From: Paenibacillus endoradicis
GTDB taxonomy: Bacteria > Bacillota > Bacilli > Paenibacillales > Paenibacillaceae
Assembly: GCF_024721975.1 (NCBI RefSeq)
Contig: NZ_JANQBB010000003.1
Span: 186,001-250,000, forward strand
Length of the DNA stretch: 64,000 bases
Reading direction: 5' to 3'
The position numbers were made by a program, and so were the translations under genes. Shown here in pieces: positions 36,899 to 45,229 of the stretch; the stretch's first letter is position 1; the number at the start of each line of letters is the position of its first letter. The notes beneath the pieces were generated by a model. That model saw only the letters and a list, made by a program, of their open reading frames with translations. It ran no database searches and was not told the origin of the DNA.

Positions 36899-39800
36899 AT
36901 GGAAAACGAAACAATCGTAGTACATGTTGATATATTTGGTAGTCAATATAAACTTAAAGGTCATTCAAGCGTAGAATATATGAAAATGGTAGCTACATCA
37001 ATAGATGAAAGCATGCATAAGCTTGCCAAAAGCTATCCTGTTCTTGATACACATAAATTAGCAGTTCTAGCAGCTGTTCAAATTACGGAAGAAATATTCC
37101 GAGTACGTCGTGAAAATAGTAGACTTCAAGCGGAGGAAGCACGTTTACTAATAACAGAGAAACAACTTCAATTAGAACAAGAGCGTATTGAACAATTATT
37201 AGCTCAATACGAACAATATAAAGTTCAAGCGAGCGAAGAACTTACAGTGTTGAAGCAATTACATGCCGAGCAACTTTTAGAGCATCAAACAGTAAGTAAT
37301 GAACAACAATCACAATTAAAAGCATCTTTCGAACAAGAGCAAGAACAAGTTCAACTTACTCATTTAGCTGAATTAGAGTCAATTATCGCCACATCTGAAG
37401 CGATTAAACTTGAGCTTGAACATAATATTACGGCTTTACAAGAGCAGCATGAGAAGCAAATTCAAGAATTATCGGAAAATGCGGTAATTGAGCAGAAGTT
37501 AGCATTATTACAGCAAAAGGGTCGATTTGAAACAGAGTTAGCGAAACTAAAAGTTGATGCAGAAAAACTTATAGCTCAAAATGAACAATTAATGGATGAA
37601 AAACAGACTGCTGTTGCTAGTTTTAATGAACAGTTATCAGCTGCGGAAAAGCTATTAATAGAGTCTACCCAACAGGCAAGTGAAGTTAGAGATCAACTTG
37701 AGGCGGAACTAGAGTCATTACGTATCGAGTTTGAGCGGCGTAATGTTGAGCTTCAATCGGAATGGGATAAAGATAATAAGCAACTATCAGAACAATTGAG
37801 TCAACTTCAAGCTACTAGTAAAACAGAAAAAGAAGGTTTTGAGTTACGTTTAGCTCAAGCTGATGAGCAAATTCTCCTCGCTATGGAGCAGGAAGAAGTT
37901 TTGCGATCAGAACTGGATCAAGCAGAGCGTGCTCGAGTGATTATAGAAGATGCTAAGCAATTATTAGCGCAACAGTTATCCTCGGAACAAGAGCTGGCGC
38001 AACTTGAGAAGGCATCACTTGAGAGTCAATTAGAAGAGACGACTCAAAATTTTGAAACTATTGTCGCATCAGAAAAAGCTCAAGTTGAGAATCTTCAAAA
38101 TGAAGTTGCTAGCTTAGAGAAATACTTGACTTCAAGTCATAATCAAACAGAAGAATACAAACGCAAAGCGCTACAGTTAGAAGAACAAAAAAATGTCCTA
38201 CATAGCAACATTGAGCAATTAAACGAGCAGTTGCTTGAAGAAGGATTAAAGCAACTAGCACAAGAAGAGCAAATCGAAGGAATTATAGCGGAAAAAGAGC
38301 TATTATCTGTTCAATTATTAGAGATCTCTACACAATCAACTCAATTAGCGACTCAATTAGAAGCTACTACTGCTGAGTTAGTTCAGTTAACTGAGCGTAA
38401 TGAGCTACTACAATTAGAACAAGAACAATTGAAGAAACAAAATATAGAACAGATGAATGAACAAGAATTAACTATGTTACTAATTCAAGAATTAGAGCAG
38501 GATCTTTCAACCATGAAGTCATCGAATTCAGAAGAGAAAGCGCTTCGTAGTGAGTTAGAGCAAGAATTAGCAAGCGTGAAATCTGCAAAAGCAGAAGAAG
38601 TAGCATACCGTAACGAGCTTGAACAAGAACTAGCTAGCGTGAAGTCTGCGAATGCAGAAGAAATAGCGTACCGCAATGAGTTAGAACAAGAACTAGCGAG
38701 CGTGAAGTCTGCAAATGCAGAAGAATTAGCGTACCGTAACGAACTAGAACAAGAACTAGCAAGCGTGAAATCTGCGAAAGCAGAAGAAGTGGCATACCGT
38801 AACGAGCTAGAACAAGAACTAGCGAGCGTGAAGTCTGCGAATGCAGAAGAAATAGCGTACCGCAATGAGTTAGAACAAGAACTAGCGAGCGTGAAATCTG
38901 CAAATGCAAAAGAAGAAGCATACCGTAACGAGCTAGAACAAGAACTAGCAAGCGCGAAGTCTGCGAATGCAGAAGAAATAGCGTACCGCAATGAGTTAGA
39001 ACAAGAACTAGCGAGCGTGAAATCTGCGAATGCAGAAGAAATAGCGTACCGCAATGAGTTAGAGCAAGAACTAGCGAACGTGAAATCTGCAAATGCAGAA
39101 GAAGAAGCATACCGTAACGAGTTAGAGCAAGAACTAGCGAGCGTGAAATCTGCAAATGCAGAAAAAGAAGCGTACCGTAACGAGCTAGAACAAGAACTAG
39201 CAAGCGTGAAGTCTGCGAATGCAGAAGAAATAGCGTACCGCAATGAGTTAGAGCAAGAACTAGCGAGCGTGAAGTTTGCGAATGCAGAAGAAGTGGCGTA
39301 CCGCAATGAGCTAGAACGAGAACTAGCGAGCGTGAAATCTACAAATGCAGAAGAAGAAGCATATCGTAACGAGTTAGAACAAGAACTAGCAAATGTGAAA
39401 GCGTCTAATACAGAAGAAATAGCGTACCGCAATAAGCTAGAACAAGAACTAACAAGCGTGAAGTCTGCGAATGCAGAAGAAGAAGCGTACCGTAACGAGC
39501 TAGAACAAGAACTAGCAAGCGTGAAGTCTGCGAATGCAGAAGAAATAGCGTACCGCAATGAGCTAGAACAAGAACTAGCAAATGTGAAGTCTGAAGAAGA
39601 TGCGTTGCTGCCTAAAGTGAAACAGCTTGAACAGCAATTAGTCGATCTTCAAAATAATTATGATAATGTATCACGGAGTTATACAGATCTTGAACTTCAA
39701 CATCAACAGGATACTGATAAGTCAGAGCAATTACTAGAGTATTTGGAAGTAGCTGCTACGAAGGAAAGATTAACAGCGAATAAAATGTCGATTACTGAAG

Positions 39801-40129
39801 AAAATGTTAAAGCTCTTGAAATACAATTAGCTAGTCAGATTGAAGCAGAGCGTCAATTGCAGCAGCAGTTAACTAAGTTAGAGTCCGAACTTTCCGAATT
39901 AAGGATACATGCGGAGCAATTCCAAAATCAAGCTACACGATATGAGGAACAACTTGAATTACAAGAAGTAGCTGCAGCTCGCATGATGGAAGATCAGTCA
40001 TTGGAACAATTAGAGCTGGTAGAGCAGCAATTAGAGCAGTTAACTGATGTGCATGAAAAGCTAAAACGTGAATATTCCAAGCTACAAACCGAGTACAATG
40101 AATGGATTGAATTAATCGAGCAAAGTTAA
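36899..40129 (+). CDS. zapA: ZapA-domain protein with giant repetitive coiled-coil extension
   Basis: ZapA promotes FtsZ-ring bundling and is normally 85-110 residues. ATG 36899 has AGGAG nine bases upstream. The first 75 residues are a full ZapA domain: VVHVDIFGSQYKLKGHSS, then VATSIDESMHKLA and LDTHKLAVLAAVQITEEIF. The gene sits at the conserved pheST-zapA-mutS2 locus. Instead of ending, the protein continues for about 1000 residues of Glu/Gln/Leu-rich coiled coil to 1076 in total. Residues about 556-891 are sixteen 21-residue repeats (starting ELASVKSANA, ending YRNELEQ) flanked by degenerate units. No membrane segment or signal is seen. A long cytoplasmic rod anchored to the division ring is inferred. 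RnhC, CvpA and PolX, found at this locus in Bacillus, are absent. Confidence 0.88.
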   Translation: MENETIVVHVDIFGSQYKLKGHSSVEYMKMVATSIDESMHKLAKSYPVLDTHKLAVLAAVQITEEIFRVRRENSRLQAEEARLLITEKQLQLEQERIEQLLAQYEQYKVQASEELTVLKQLHAEQLLEHQTVSNEQQSQLKASFEQEQEQVQLTHLAELESIIATSEAIKLELEHNITALQEQHEKQIQELSENAVIEQKLALLQQKGRFETELAKLKVDAEKLIAQNEQLMDEKQTAVASFNEQLSAAEKLLIESTQQASEVRDQLEAELESLRIEFERRNVELQSEWDKDNKQLSEQLSQLQATSKTEKEGFELRLAQADEQILLAMEQEEVLRSELDQAERARVIIEDAKQLLAQQLSSEQELAQLEKASLESQLEETTQNFETIVASEKAQVENLQNEVASLEKYLTSSHNQTEEYKRKALQLEEQKNVLHSNIEQLNEQLLEEGLKQLAQEEQIEGIIAEKELLSVQLLEISTQSTQLATQLEATTAELVQLTERNELLQLEQEQLKKQNIEQMNEQELTMLLIQELEQDLSTMKSSNSEEKALRSELEQELASVKSAKAEEVAYRNELEQELASVKSANAEEIAYRNELEQELASVKSANAEELAYRNELEQELASVKSAKAEEVAYRNELEQELASVKSANAEEIAYRNELEQELASVKSANAKEEAYRNELEQELASAKSANAEEIAYRNELEQELASVKSANAEEIAYRNELEQELANVKSANAEEEAYRNELEQELASVKSANAEKEAYRNELEQELASVKSANAEEIAYRNELEQELASVKFANAEEVAYRNELERELASVKSTNAEEEAYRNELEQELANVKASNTEEIAYRNKLEQELTSVKSANAEEEAYRNELEQELASVKSANAEEIAYRNELEQELANVKSEEDALLPKVKQLEQQLVDLQNNYDNVSRSYTDLELQHQQDTDKSEQLLEYLEVAATKERLTANKMSITEENVKALEIQLASQIEAERQLQQQLTKLESELSELRIHAEQFQNQATRYEEQLELQEVAAARMMEDQSLEQLELVEQQLEQLTDVHEKLKREYSKLQTEYNEWIELIEQS
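38564..39571 (+). repeat. Sixteen in-frame 63-bp tandem repeats in zapA
   Basis: Each unit begins GAA-CTA-GCA-AGC-GTG-AA and encodes 21 residues (three heptads). Units differ mainly at codon 13 (I, V, E or L after AEE) and at synonymous sites. Related half-conserved units lie just before and after. High identity suggests recent expansion by unequal exchange or slippage. Confidence 0.95.
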
Positions 40130-40148
40130 TTCACTTTTATGATGTAGG

Positions 40149-40190
40149 AAAAGCCTAAGTAGCTGTTTTAAGTGCTACTTAGGCTTTTTC
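40149..40190 (+). terminator. Intrinsic terminator after zapA
   Basis: AAAAGCCTAAGTAGC pairs with GCTACTTAGGCTTTTT. Confidence 0.92.
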
Positions 40191-40210
40191 ATGAAATAAT
40201 TAGTCTGAAG

Positions 40211-40250
40211 AAAAGCCTCTTCTTCACTAGATGGAAGAAGAGGCTTTAAA
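40211..40250 (-). terminator. Terminator of the CuA lipoprotein gene
   Basis: On the minus strand AAAGCCTCTTCTTC pairs with GAAGAAGAGGCTTTTC across a short loop. It is close to the zapA terminator and may act in both directions. Confidence 0.8.
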
Positions 40251-40259
40251 ATTAGTCTG

Positions 40260-40658
40260 TTATGCTACGACTACAAGCTTTGTAGTCATAGTGCGGTGGC
40301 CACTACCGCAAGGAACAGAACAACGAATGTCGTAAGTACCTGGCTCAGTAATTGTAACTGCAGTTGTTTTATTGTTGATAATGTTATTATACTCCGTATT
40401 CATTATTTCAACACCATGTGCACCACTGATTGAATCAACGGTTAATTCTACGGATTCTCCTGCACGAATGGCATAATACTCTTTATCAAATTTCCAGTCA
40501 GACGCAGTAATAATGAGTGAACCTGTTGCAATTTCATCATCACTAACTTCTATTGGCGCAGCAGGAGTGACTGGTTTATTACTATTTGAATTTGAGCCAC
40601 AAGCCATTAATACGACCATTAAAGCGGAAACCAATGCTAATACTAACCATTTTTTCAT
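40260..40658 (-). CDS. Lipoprotein with a lone CuA (cytochrome oxidase subunit II-type) domain
   Basis: A 132-residue secreted lipoprotein. The signal peptide ends in the lipobox LMAC with Cys20, and a short Ser/Asn/Pro linker follows. The rest is a cupredoxin. His81 (SGAHGVEI) and the C-terminal CSVPCGSGHRTM (Cys113, Cys117, His121, Met124) supply the CuA ligand set of oxidase subunit II, but there are no transmembrane helices and no other oxidase gene nearby. It may be a stand-alone electron-transfer or copper-carrying protein on the outer face of the membrane. GGGG seven bases before the ATG serves as ribosome site. Confidence 0.87.
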   Translation of the reverse strand: MKKWLVLALVSALMVVLMACGSNSNSNKPVTPAAPIEVSDDEIATGSLIITASDWKFDKEYYAIRAGESVELTVDSISGAHGVEIMNTEYNNIINNKTTAVTITEPGTYDIRCSVPCGSGHRTMTTKLVVVA

Positions 40659-40776
40659 GACATTAACCCCTTTGAATGTAATAATAATAATTATTATATA
40701 CCAATATTAGGATGGAATGTATTAGTTCACGTGACAAGCTGATGACAATATTGCAATACACTACGAATTATAATCT

Positions 40777-40813
40777 ACTATAGGCCCTTCATCTAAGATG
40801 AAGGACCTATAGT
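40777..40813 (-). terminator. Hairpin 3' of the YvlD-like gene
   Basis: ACTATAGGCCCTTCATC pairs with GATGAAGGACCTATAGT (one mismatch). The minus-strand tail is only weakly T-rich. Confidence 0.6.
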
Positions 40814-40817
40814 AAAA

Positions 40818-41177
40818 TTATGATTTATGACGTTCGCCAGCTTCATAAGGATTACCGATCGGTATGAACAAGTCGACGATTCCGATAACAAGTGCTGCAA
40901 GCAAAGCACCAATTAGCGTTACACTCACTCCACCAACAATAAATTGGGCTAACCAAATAACAAGCGCACTAATTAGAAATCCTACGATACCTCTGCCAAA
41001 AGGGGTAACTTTTTTGCCGAAGATACCTTCTACAATCCAACCTAGTGCGGCAATGACTAGCGCTAATAATAATGCGCTCCAGAAACCGCCTACTGCAAAT
41101 TGTGGGACGATCCAGCTAACAAGCATTAACACTAAAGCTGAAACAATAAATCTAACAACATGTCCTAGAAAATTCAT
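40818..41177 (-). CDS. Four-helix membrane protein (YvlD/holin superfamily IV type)
   Basis: A 119-residue protein with four hydrophobic segments (FIVSALVLMLVSWIV; WSALLLALVIAALGWIV; GFLISALVIWLAQFIV; LIGALLAALVIGIVDLF). The start at 41177 is chosen because GGAGG lies seven bases upstream; the frame extends to 41246. It belongs to the family of B. subtilis YvlD, annotated as holin-like but widespread in non-phage contexts and often linked to envelope stress. No endolysin is near, so a lytic role is unlikely. Confidence 0.82.
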   Translation of the reverse strand: MNFLGHVVRFIVSALVLMLVSWIVPQFAVGGFWSALLLALVIAALGWIVEGIFGKKVTPFGRGIVGFLISALVIWLAQFIVGGVSVTLIGALLAALVIGIVDLFIPIGNPYEAGERHKS

Positions 41178-41315
41178 TTCCATTCCTCCATGTAGAAATT
41201 GTGTATGATGATACAGGTACGACGATTCACTATTAAGTGTTGCCATATTACAAAATAATATGTACGAGGTAGTACAAGAAATACAACTTTAAGCTATAAT
41301 AAGTAATGCAAGAGA

Positions 41316-41379
41316 ATGCTTCCGATGTACTTTTCATATTCGAGAAGCTATATTGAAGGCCAATGAAAAGTTTAAGGAG
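41316..41379 (+). promoter_or_regulatory. SD-adjacent hairpin leader motif, copy 2 (mutS2)
   Basis: ATGCTTCCGATG (41316-41327), ACTTTTCAT (41329-41337), 25 bases, ATGAAAAGTTTAAGGAG (41363-41379). The perfect ACTTTTCAT/ATGAAAAGT stem ends two bases before the AAGGAG used by mutS2. Confidence 0.7.
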
Positions 41380-41387
41380 TGTTATCG

Positions 41388-43748
41388 TTGAACGCAAAAA
41401 TATTGACAACACTTGAGTATTCAAAAATAATTGTAAAATTGAAGGAGCATGCTGCGACTTCTATTGGTAAAGAAATGGTTGAACAAATAGAACCATCTAC
41501 TGATATAGAAATTGTCAAAAACTTATTACAATTAACAGATGAAGCTTTTGCTGCAGATCGTTTGAAAGGGTCTGCACCGTTTGGTGGAATTTTTAATATT
41601 AGTTCCTCACTACATCGGGCAAGAATTAGCGGAACATTGAACGCTACTGAACTAATTGAGATTGCTTCTACATCTCGTGGTAGTCGTCGCGTGAAAAGAC
41701 ATATTTCAACCGTTAATGAAGAATATTCAGTCCCATCTTTGATGAACATCTCCGAATTAATAAGTGAACATCGTGAGCTTGAAGAAGCAATTTGGACATG
41801 TATTAATGAACAAGGCGAAATTCTTGATCAAGCTAGTGCTGAATTAGCCACTGCACGTCGTGAAATTCGACTAGGAGAAAGTAGGATTAGAGAAAAACTG
41901 GAAAATATGATTCGGTCATCTTCGGTGCAGAAAATGCTACAGGAAGCTATTATTACTTTGCGCAATGATCGCTTTGTTATTCCGGTTAAATCTGAGTATC
42001 GTTCTAGTTTTGGCGGAATTGTGCATGATCAATCAGGATCAGGTGCAACGTTGTTTATTGAACCTGAAGTTATTGTAACGTTGAATAATAAACTTCGTGA
42101 AATGAGAATTCAAGAAATTAGAGAGATAGAGAAAATACTTCAAAAGCTAACTGCTCAAGTAGCCGACTGTGTAGAAGATTTTCTGTATGATCAACAACTA
42201 ATTGCAACGCTTGATTTCACATTTGCAAAAGCAAGATATGCACATATATTGAAAGCAATCCGCCCACGGATGAATGACCGTGGATACATCAAGCTGAAAA
42301 AAGGTCGCCATCCATTAATCGATCCTCGTCAAGTTGTACCTTTGGAACTTGAACTTGGGAATCAGTATCACTCCATTATCGTGACAGGACCAAATACTGG
42401 TGGTAAAACAGTCGCGTTAAAAACGGTTGGTCTACTAAGCTTAATGGCGATGTCTGGCTTATTTGTACCCGCGGAAGATGGAAGTCAGCTTTGTGTCTTT
42501 GATGCCATTTTTGCTGATATTGGTGATGAGCAAAGTATTGAACAAAGTTTGAGTACATTCTCTAGTCACATGACAAACATTATTAGGATTTTACAAGAGA
42601 TGACATCCAAAAGCTTAGTGCTTCTAGATGAACTTGGAGCGGGTACTGATCCGGCTGAAGGTTCAGCATTGGCTATAGCGATACTTGAGCATATTCATGC
42701 TAAGGAATGTAGAGTAATTGCTACAACACATTATTCTGAGTTGAAAGCTTACGCATTTAACCGAAAAGGTGTAATTAACGCTAGTATGGAGTTTGATATT
42801 GCTACTCTAAGTCCAACGTATCGTCTACTTGTCGGGGTACCAGGTCGTAGTAATGCATTTGCAATTGCGGAACGATTAGGCTTGTCATCGGCTATTATTG
42901 ATGTAGCTAGAGGTGAAGTTAGCGATGAGGACATGAAAGTTGAAAGTATGATTGCTTCGTTGGAAGAAAATCGACTTTCAGCTGAATCTGACCGTGATAC
43001 CGCACAAAAGTTGCGACTTGAGATGGAGCAGTTACGTATAAAACATGAGCAAGATAAACTGAAGTTTGAAGAACAGAAAGAAAATCTGCTTGTCAAAGCG
43101 CAAAATGAAGCGAATGCAGCTATCACTAAAGCTCGTAAAGAGGCAGAATTAATAATCTCGGATCTTCGTAAATTAGCGATGGAAGAAGGCGCATCGATCA
43201 AGGAGCATAAGCTCATTGAAGCTCGCCGCCGCTTAGATCAAGCTGAACCAGAAATAAAAGTTAAGAAAAAACCAGCTCGTGATGGTAAGAAACAAAAAAT
43301 TCATGCTGGCGATGAAGTTAAAGTATATAGTCTGAATTCTAAAGGGCATGTTGTAGAAATACATGGTGAAGAAGCTACAGTTCAACTTGGAATAATGAAG
43401 ATGAAGGTTAAATTAGAAGATCTAGAATTACTACAATCACAATCTACTACGCCTGCACAACCACAAAAACAAGTGGCTACATTAAAACGAACAAAAGATG
43501 ACTCTGTTCGTATGGAACTTGATTTGCGAGGTGAATCGTTGGAGGAAGCTATACTAGAAGTGGATAGATTTCTCGATGAATCATTCCTTGCAGGAATGGG
43601 GCAAGTGTATATTATTCACGGAAAAGGAACAGGAGTGCTTCGTTCCGGTATTCAAGAATATTTACGCCGTCACAGCCATGTTAAAGCTTACCGTAATGGG
43701 AATTATGGGGAAGGCGGCATCGGTGTCACTGTAGCCGAACTCAAATAG
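41388..43748 (+). CDS. mutS2: MutS2 endonuclease/ATPase
   Basis: MutS2 acts in recombination control and ribosome-collision rescue, not mismatch repair. A TTG start at 41388 has AAGGAG eight bases upstream and gives 786 residues (MNAKILTTLEYSKIIVKL). The domains are core/clamp, an ABC-type ATPase (Walker A TGPNTGGKTVALKT near 335, DEQSIEQSLSTFSSHM, Walker B LVLLDELGAGTDPAEGSALA), a coiled coil, a KOW-like region (GDEVKVYSLNSKGHVVEI) and a C-terminal Smr nuclease domain (MELDLRGESLEEA.., IIHGKGTGVLRSGI). Repeat copy F begins six bases after the stop. Confidence 0.96.
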   Translation: MNAKILTTLEYSKIIVKLKEHAATSIGKEMVEQIEPSTDIEIVKNLLQLTDEAFAADRLKGSAPFGGIFNISSSLHRARISGTLNATELIEIASTSRGSRRVKRHISTVNEEYSVPSLMNISELISEHRELEEAIWTCINEQGEILDQASAELATARREIRLGESRIREKLENMIRSSSVQKMLQEAIITLRNDRFVIPVKSEYRSSFGGIVHDQSGSGATLFIEPEVIVTLNNKLREMRIQEIREIEKILQKLTAQVADCVEDFLYDQQLIATLDFTFAKARYAHILKAIRPRMNDRGYIKLKKGRHPLIDPRQVVPLELELGNQYHSIIVTGPNTGGKTVALKTVGLLSLMAMSGLFVPAEDGSQLCVFDAIFADIGDEQSIEQSLSTFSSHMTNIIRILQEMTSKSLVLLDELGAGTDPAEGSALAIAILEHIHAKECRVIATTHYSELKAYAFNRKGVINASMEFDIATLSPTYRLLVGVPGRSNAFAIAERLGLSSAIIDVARGEVSDEDMKVESMIASLEENRLSAESDRDTAQKLRLEMEQLRIKHEQDKLKFEEQKENLLVKAQNEANAAITKARKEAELIISDLRKLAMEEGASIKEHKLIEARRRLDQAEPEIKVKKKPARDGKKQKIHAGDEVKVYSLNSKGHVVEIHGEEATVQLGIMKMKVKLEDLELLQSQSTTPAQPQKQVATLKRTKDDSVRMELDLRGESLEEAILEVDRFLDESFLAGMGQVYIIHGKGTGVLRSGIQEYLRRHSHVKAYRNGNYGEGGIGVTVAELK

Positions 43749-43753
43749 AGGGA

Positions 43754-43922
43754 GCTCAAATCGCTGGCTTGCAATGCGATGATTTCCTTCGTAGTATATT
43801 CGAAGGCGAAGCTGCCATTCATGGGAAGCCTGAGTGTGCTCGTGTACCTATATAGTACATTGCGCGCCTCGTTTCCTAACTTCATGTCATCTTCTTGGTA
43901 CTGACAAGCCAGCGATTTGAGC
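43754..43922 (+). repeat. Intergenic hairpin element, copy F
   Basis: The outer stem GCTCAAATCGCTGGCTTG / CAAGCCAGCGATTTGAGC is perfect over 18 bp, the longest in the window. Landmarks: CGATGATT, the apex GTGTACCTATATAGTACA, and CATCTTCTTGGTACTGA. Sense to mutS2. Confidence 0.92.
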
Positions 43923-44040
43923 CTATATTGGAATGGAAGTCCAAATTGCTTGCTTGTGATTGCAATAATTTCGTTGGCATCTGCCATCTGCATGTTGTGA
44001 TGTACTCAAGACTCCTGGCATCTTCCATCTGCTTGATTCT
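43923..44040 (+). repeat. Downstream module shared by copies F and C
   Basis: ATTGGAA, AAGTCCAAATTGCTTGC, TTGTGATT, GCCATCTGC, ATGTTGTG, in the same order as after copy C. CATCTTCCATCTGCTTG follows as a further partial repetition. No gene is seen. Confidence 0.6.
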
Positions 44041-44083
44041 GTCAATTTTTTATTGTAGAAAGTTGTAAAGTGAGGAGAATAGG

Positions 44084-44506
44084 ATGAATCCTAAGATTGA
44101 TTGGTTATTAGAAAATGAATATCTAGCCTCAATTGTATACGTTTCTGTGGCGATACTCACTTTGATTGTTTTTTTGTCATTGTTTGAGTTAGTAACTAAA
44201 TATCGTTGCTGGCATGAAATTAAGCGAGGTAATGTAGCTGTTGCTATGGCAACAGGAGGGAAAATATTTGGTATTTGTAACATTTTCCGATTTTCTATTT
44301 CAATGAATAGCTCAATCTATGAGAATTTAATTTGGGGAACCTATGGCTTTATCATTTTGCTTGTCGCTTATTTCCTATTTGAATTTTTGACGCCGGTATT
44401 TAGAATAGATGAGGAGCTCGCTAATGATAATCGTGCGGTTGGATTGATAGCTATGATTATTTCTATCTCGTTATCCTATGTAATCGGTGCGACTATCCTT
44501 ATCTAA
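44084..44506 (+). CDS. DUF350 membrane protein (YjfL-like)
   Basis: A 140-residue protein with four membrane segments (IVYVSVAILTLIVFLSLFEL; IYENLIWGTYGFIILLVAYF; and two more). The DUF350 feature GNVAVAMATGGKIFGI follows the first. GAGGAG precedes the ATG. The biochemical role is unknown. It is followed by a 26-residue membrane peptide and a zinc-ribbon protein with short gaps, probably one operon. Confidence 0.8.
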   Translation: MNPKIDWLLENEYLASIVYVSVAILTLIVFLSLFELVTKYRCWHEIKRGNVAVAMATGGKIFGICNIFRFSISMNSSIYENLIWGTYGFIILLVAYFLFEFLTPVFRIDEELANDNRAVGLIAMIISISLSYVIGATILI

Positions 44507-44520
44507 AGAGGGTGTTTCGT

Positions 44521-44601
44521 ATGAAGATTTTATCTAGAGTACTAGCAATAGTTGCAGTTTTGTTTTTTGTTATTGGTATTATATATGTAGCAAACATGTG
44601 A
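44521..44601 (+). CDS. 26-residue single-pass membrane peptide
   Basis: A short frame, ATG 44521 to TGA 44599-44601, preceded by AGAGGGTG. The product starts MKILSRVLAIVAVLFF and ends GIIYVANM: two positive charges then one hydrophobic helix. It lies 14 bases after the DUF350 gene and 33 before the zinc-ribbon gene. Position, ribosome site and composition support a real gene; the function is unknown. Confidence 0.6.
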   Translation: MKILSRVLAIVAVLFFVIGIIYVANM

Positions 44602-44634
44602 TGAAATCTCATGTATTTAGAAAGGAAGTTTACA

Positions 44635-45132
44635 ATGGAATTACAAACAACATGTCCATGGTGTGAAACAGATATAATTTGGGATGAGGAGATCGGACCT
44701 GAAAAAAATTGTCCACACTGTGAAAACGAACTAAGTGGTTATCGAACATTAGAAGTAGATTTAGACGATGAAGAAGATATTGATGATGAGCGTTCTGATC
44801 AAGATGATGTAGAATGGGATGATGACGACCGCGGGATTTTGCGTACAACACGTGAAATTGCTGCAAACAGTTCTTTACAAAGTATTCTTAATGAGCAATT
44901 TGAGATGCCTGAATGTATTAATTGTCGTTCATATATGGTTGAAGCGGGGCTACAAGTTGTTGGTGAAAATGGACAATTTGAAGCAAAGGTTTCACCTGTT
45001 AACGGTATGCCTTTAGTAAATGAAACGTTCAAGGTCATTTGGTATGTATGTCCTTCATGTTATCGTACGGATAGCTACCTAGATCTTCGTGATCGTAAGC
45101 AATTACTTGATGCATTAACGCCTGAAGTTTAG
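44635..45132 (+). CDS. Zinc-ribbon protein with acidic linker
   Basis: A 165-residue soluble protein; ATG 44635 follows AAAGGAAG. The N-terminus has CPWC and CPHC (an apparent four-Cys zinc ribbon, residues 6-29). A very acidic stretch (about 40-64, mostly Asp/Glu) follows, and the C-terminal half has a second pair, CINC and CPSC. Two zinc sites are inferred. I do not recognise a functional family. It probably belongs with the two membrane genes upstream. Confidence 0.75.
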   Translation: MELQTTCPWCETDIIWDEEIGPEKNCPHCENELSGYRTLEVDLDDEEDIDDERSDQDDVEWDDDDRGILRTTREIAANSSLQSILNEQFEMPECINCRSYMVEAGLQVVGENGQFEAKVSPVNGMPLVNETFKVIWYVCPSCYRTDSYLDLRDRKQLLDALTPEV

Positions 45133-45229
45133 AAGTTGGAAATATCGTGCTAGTATGTCGTCTTTACCCTAAGGGTATGTTATCACAGAGCTAATATAGC
45201 TTAATCCTGTTTCTAGGAGATGTGATAAG

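Noticed and set aside
38485..39558. 357-residue open frame antisense to zapA
   Set aside because: It is a shadow of the 63-bp repeats, which leave another frame open; the Ser/Cys-rich product, no ribosome site and the strong sense gene argue against it. The same holds for 38634-39203.
38564..39571. Possible CRISPR array (regular 63-bp repeats)
   Set aside because: There are no unique spacers; the repeats are contiguous, in frame and coding.
40818..41177. Prophage holin
   Set aside because: The four-helix protein matches the housekeeping YvlD-type family and no endolysin or phage gene is near.
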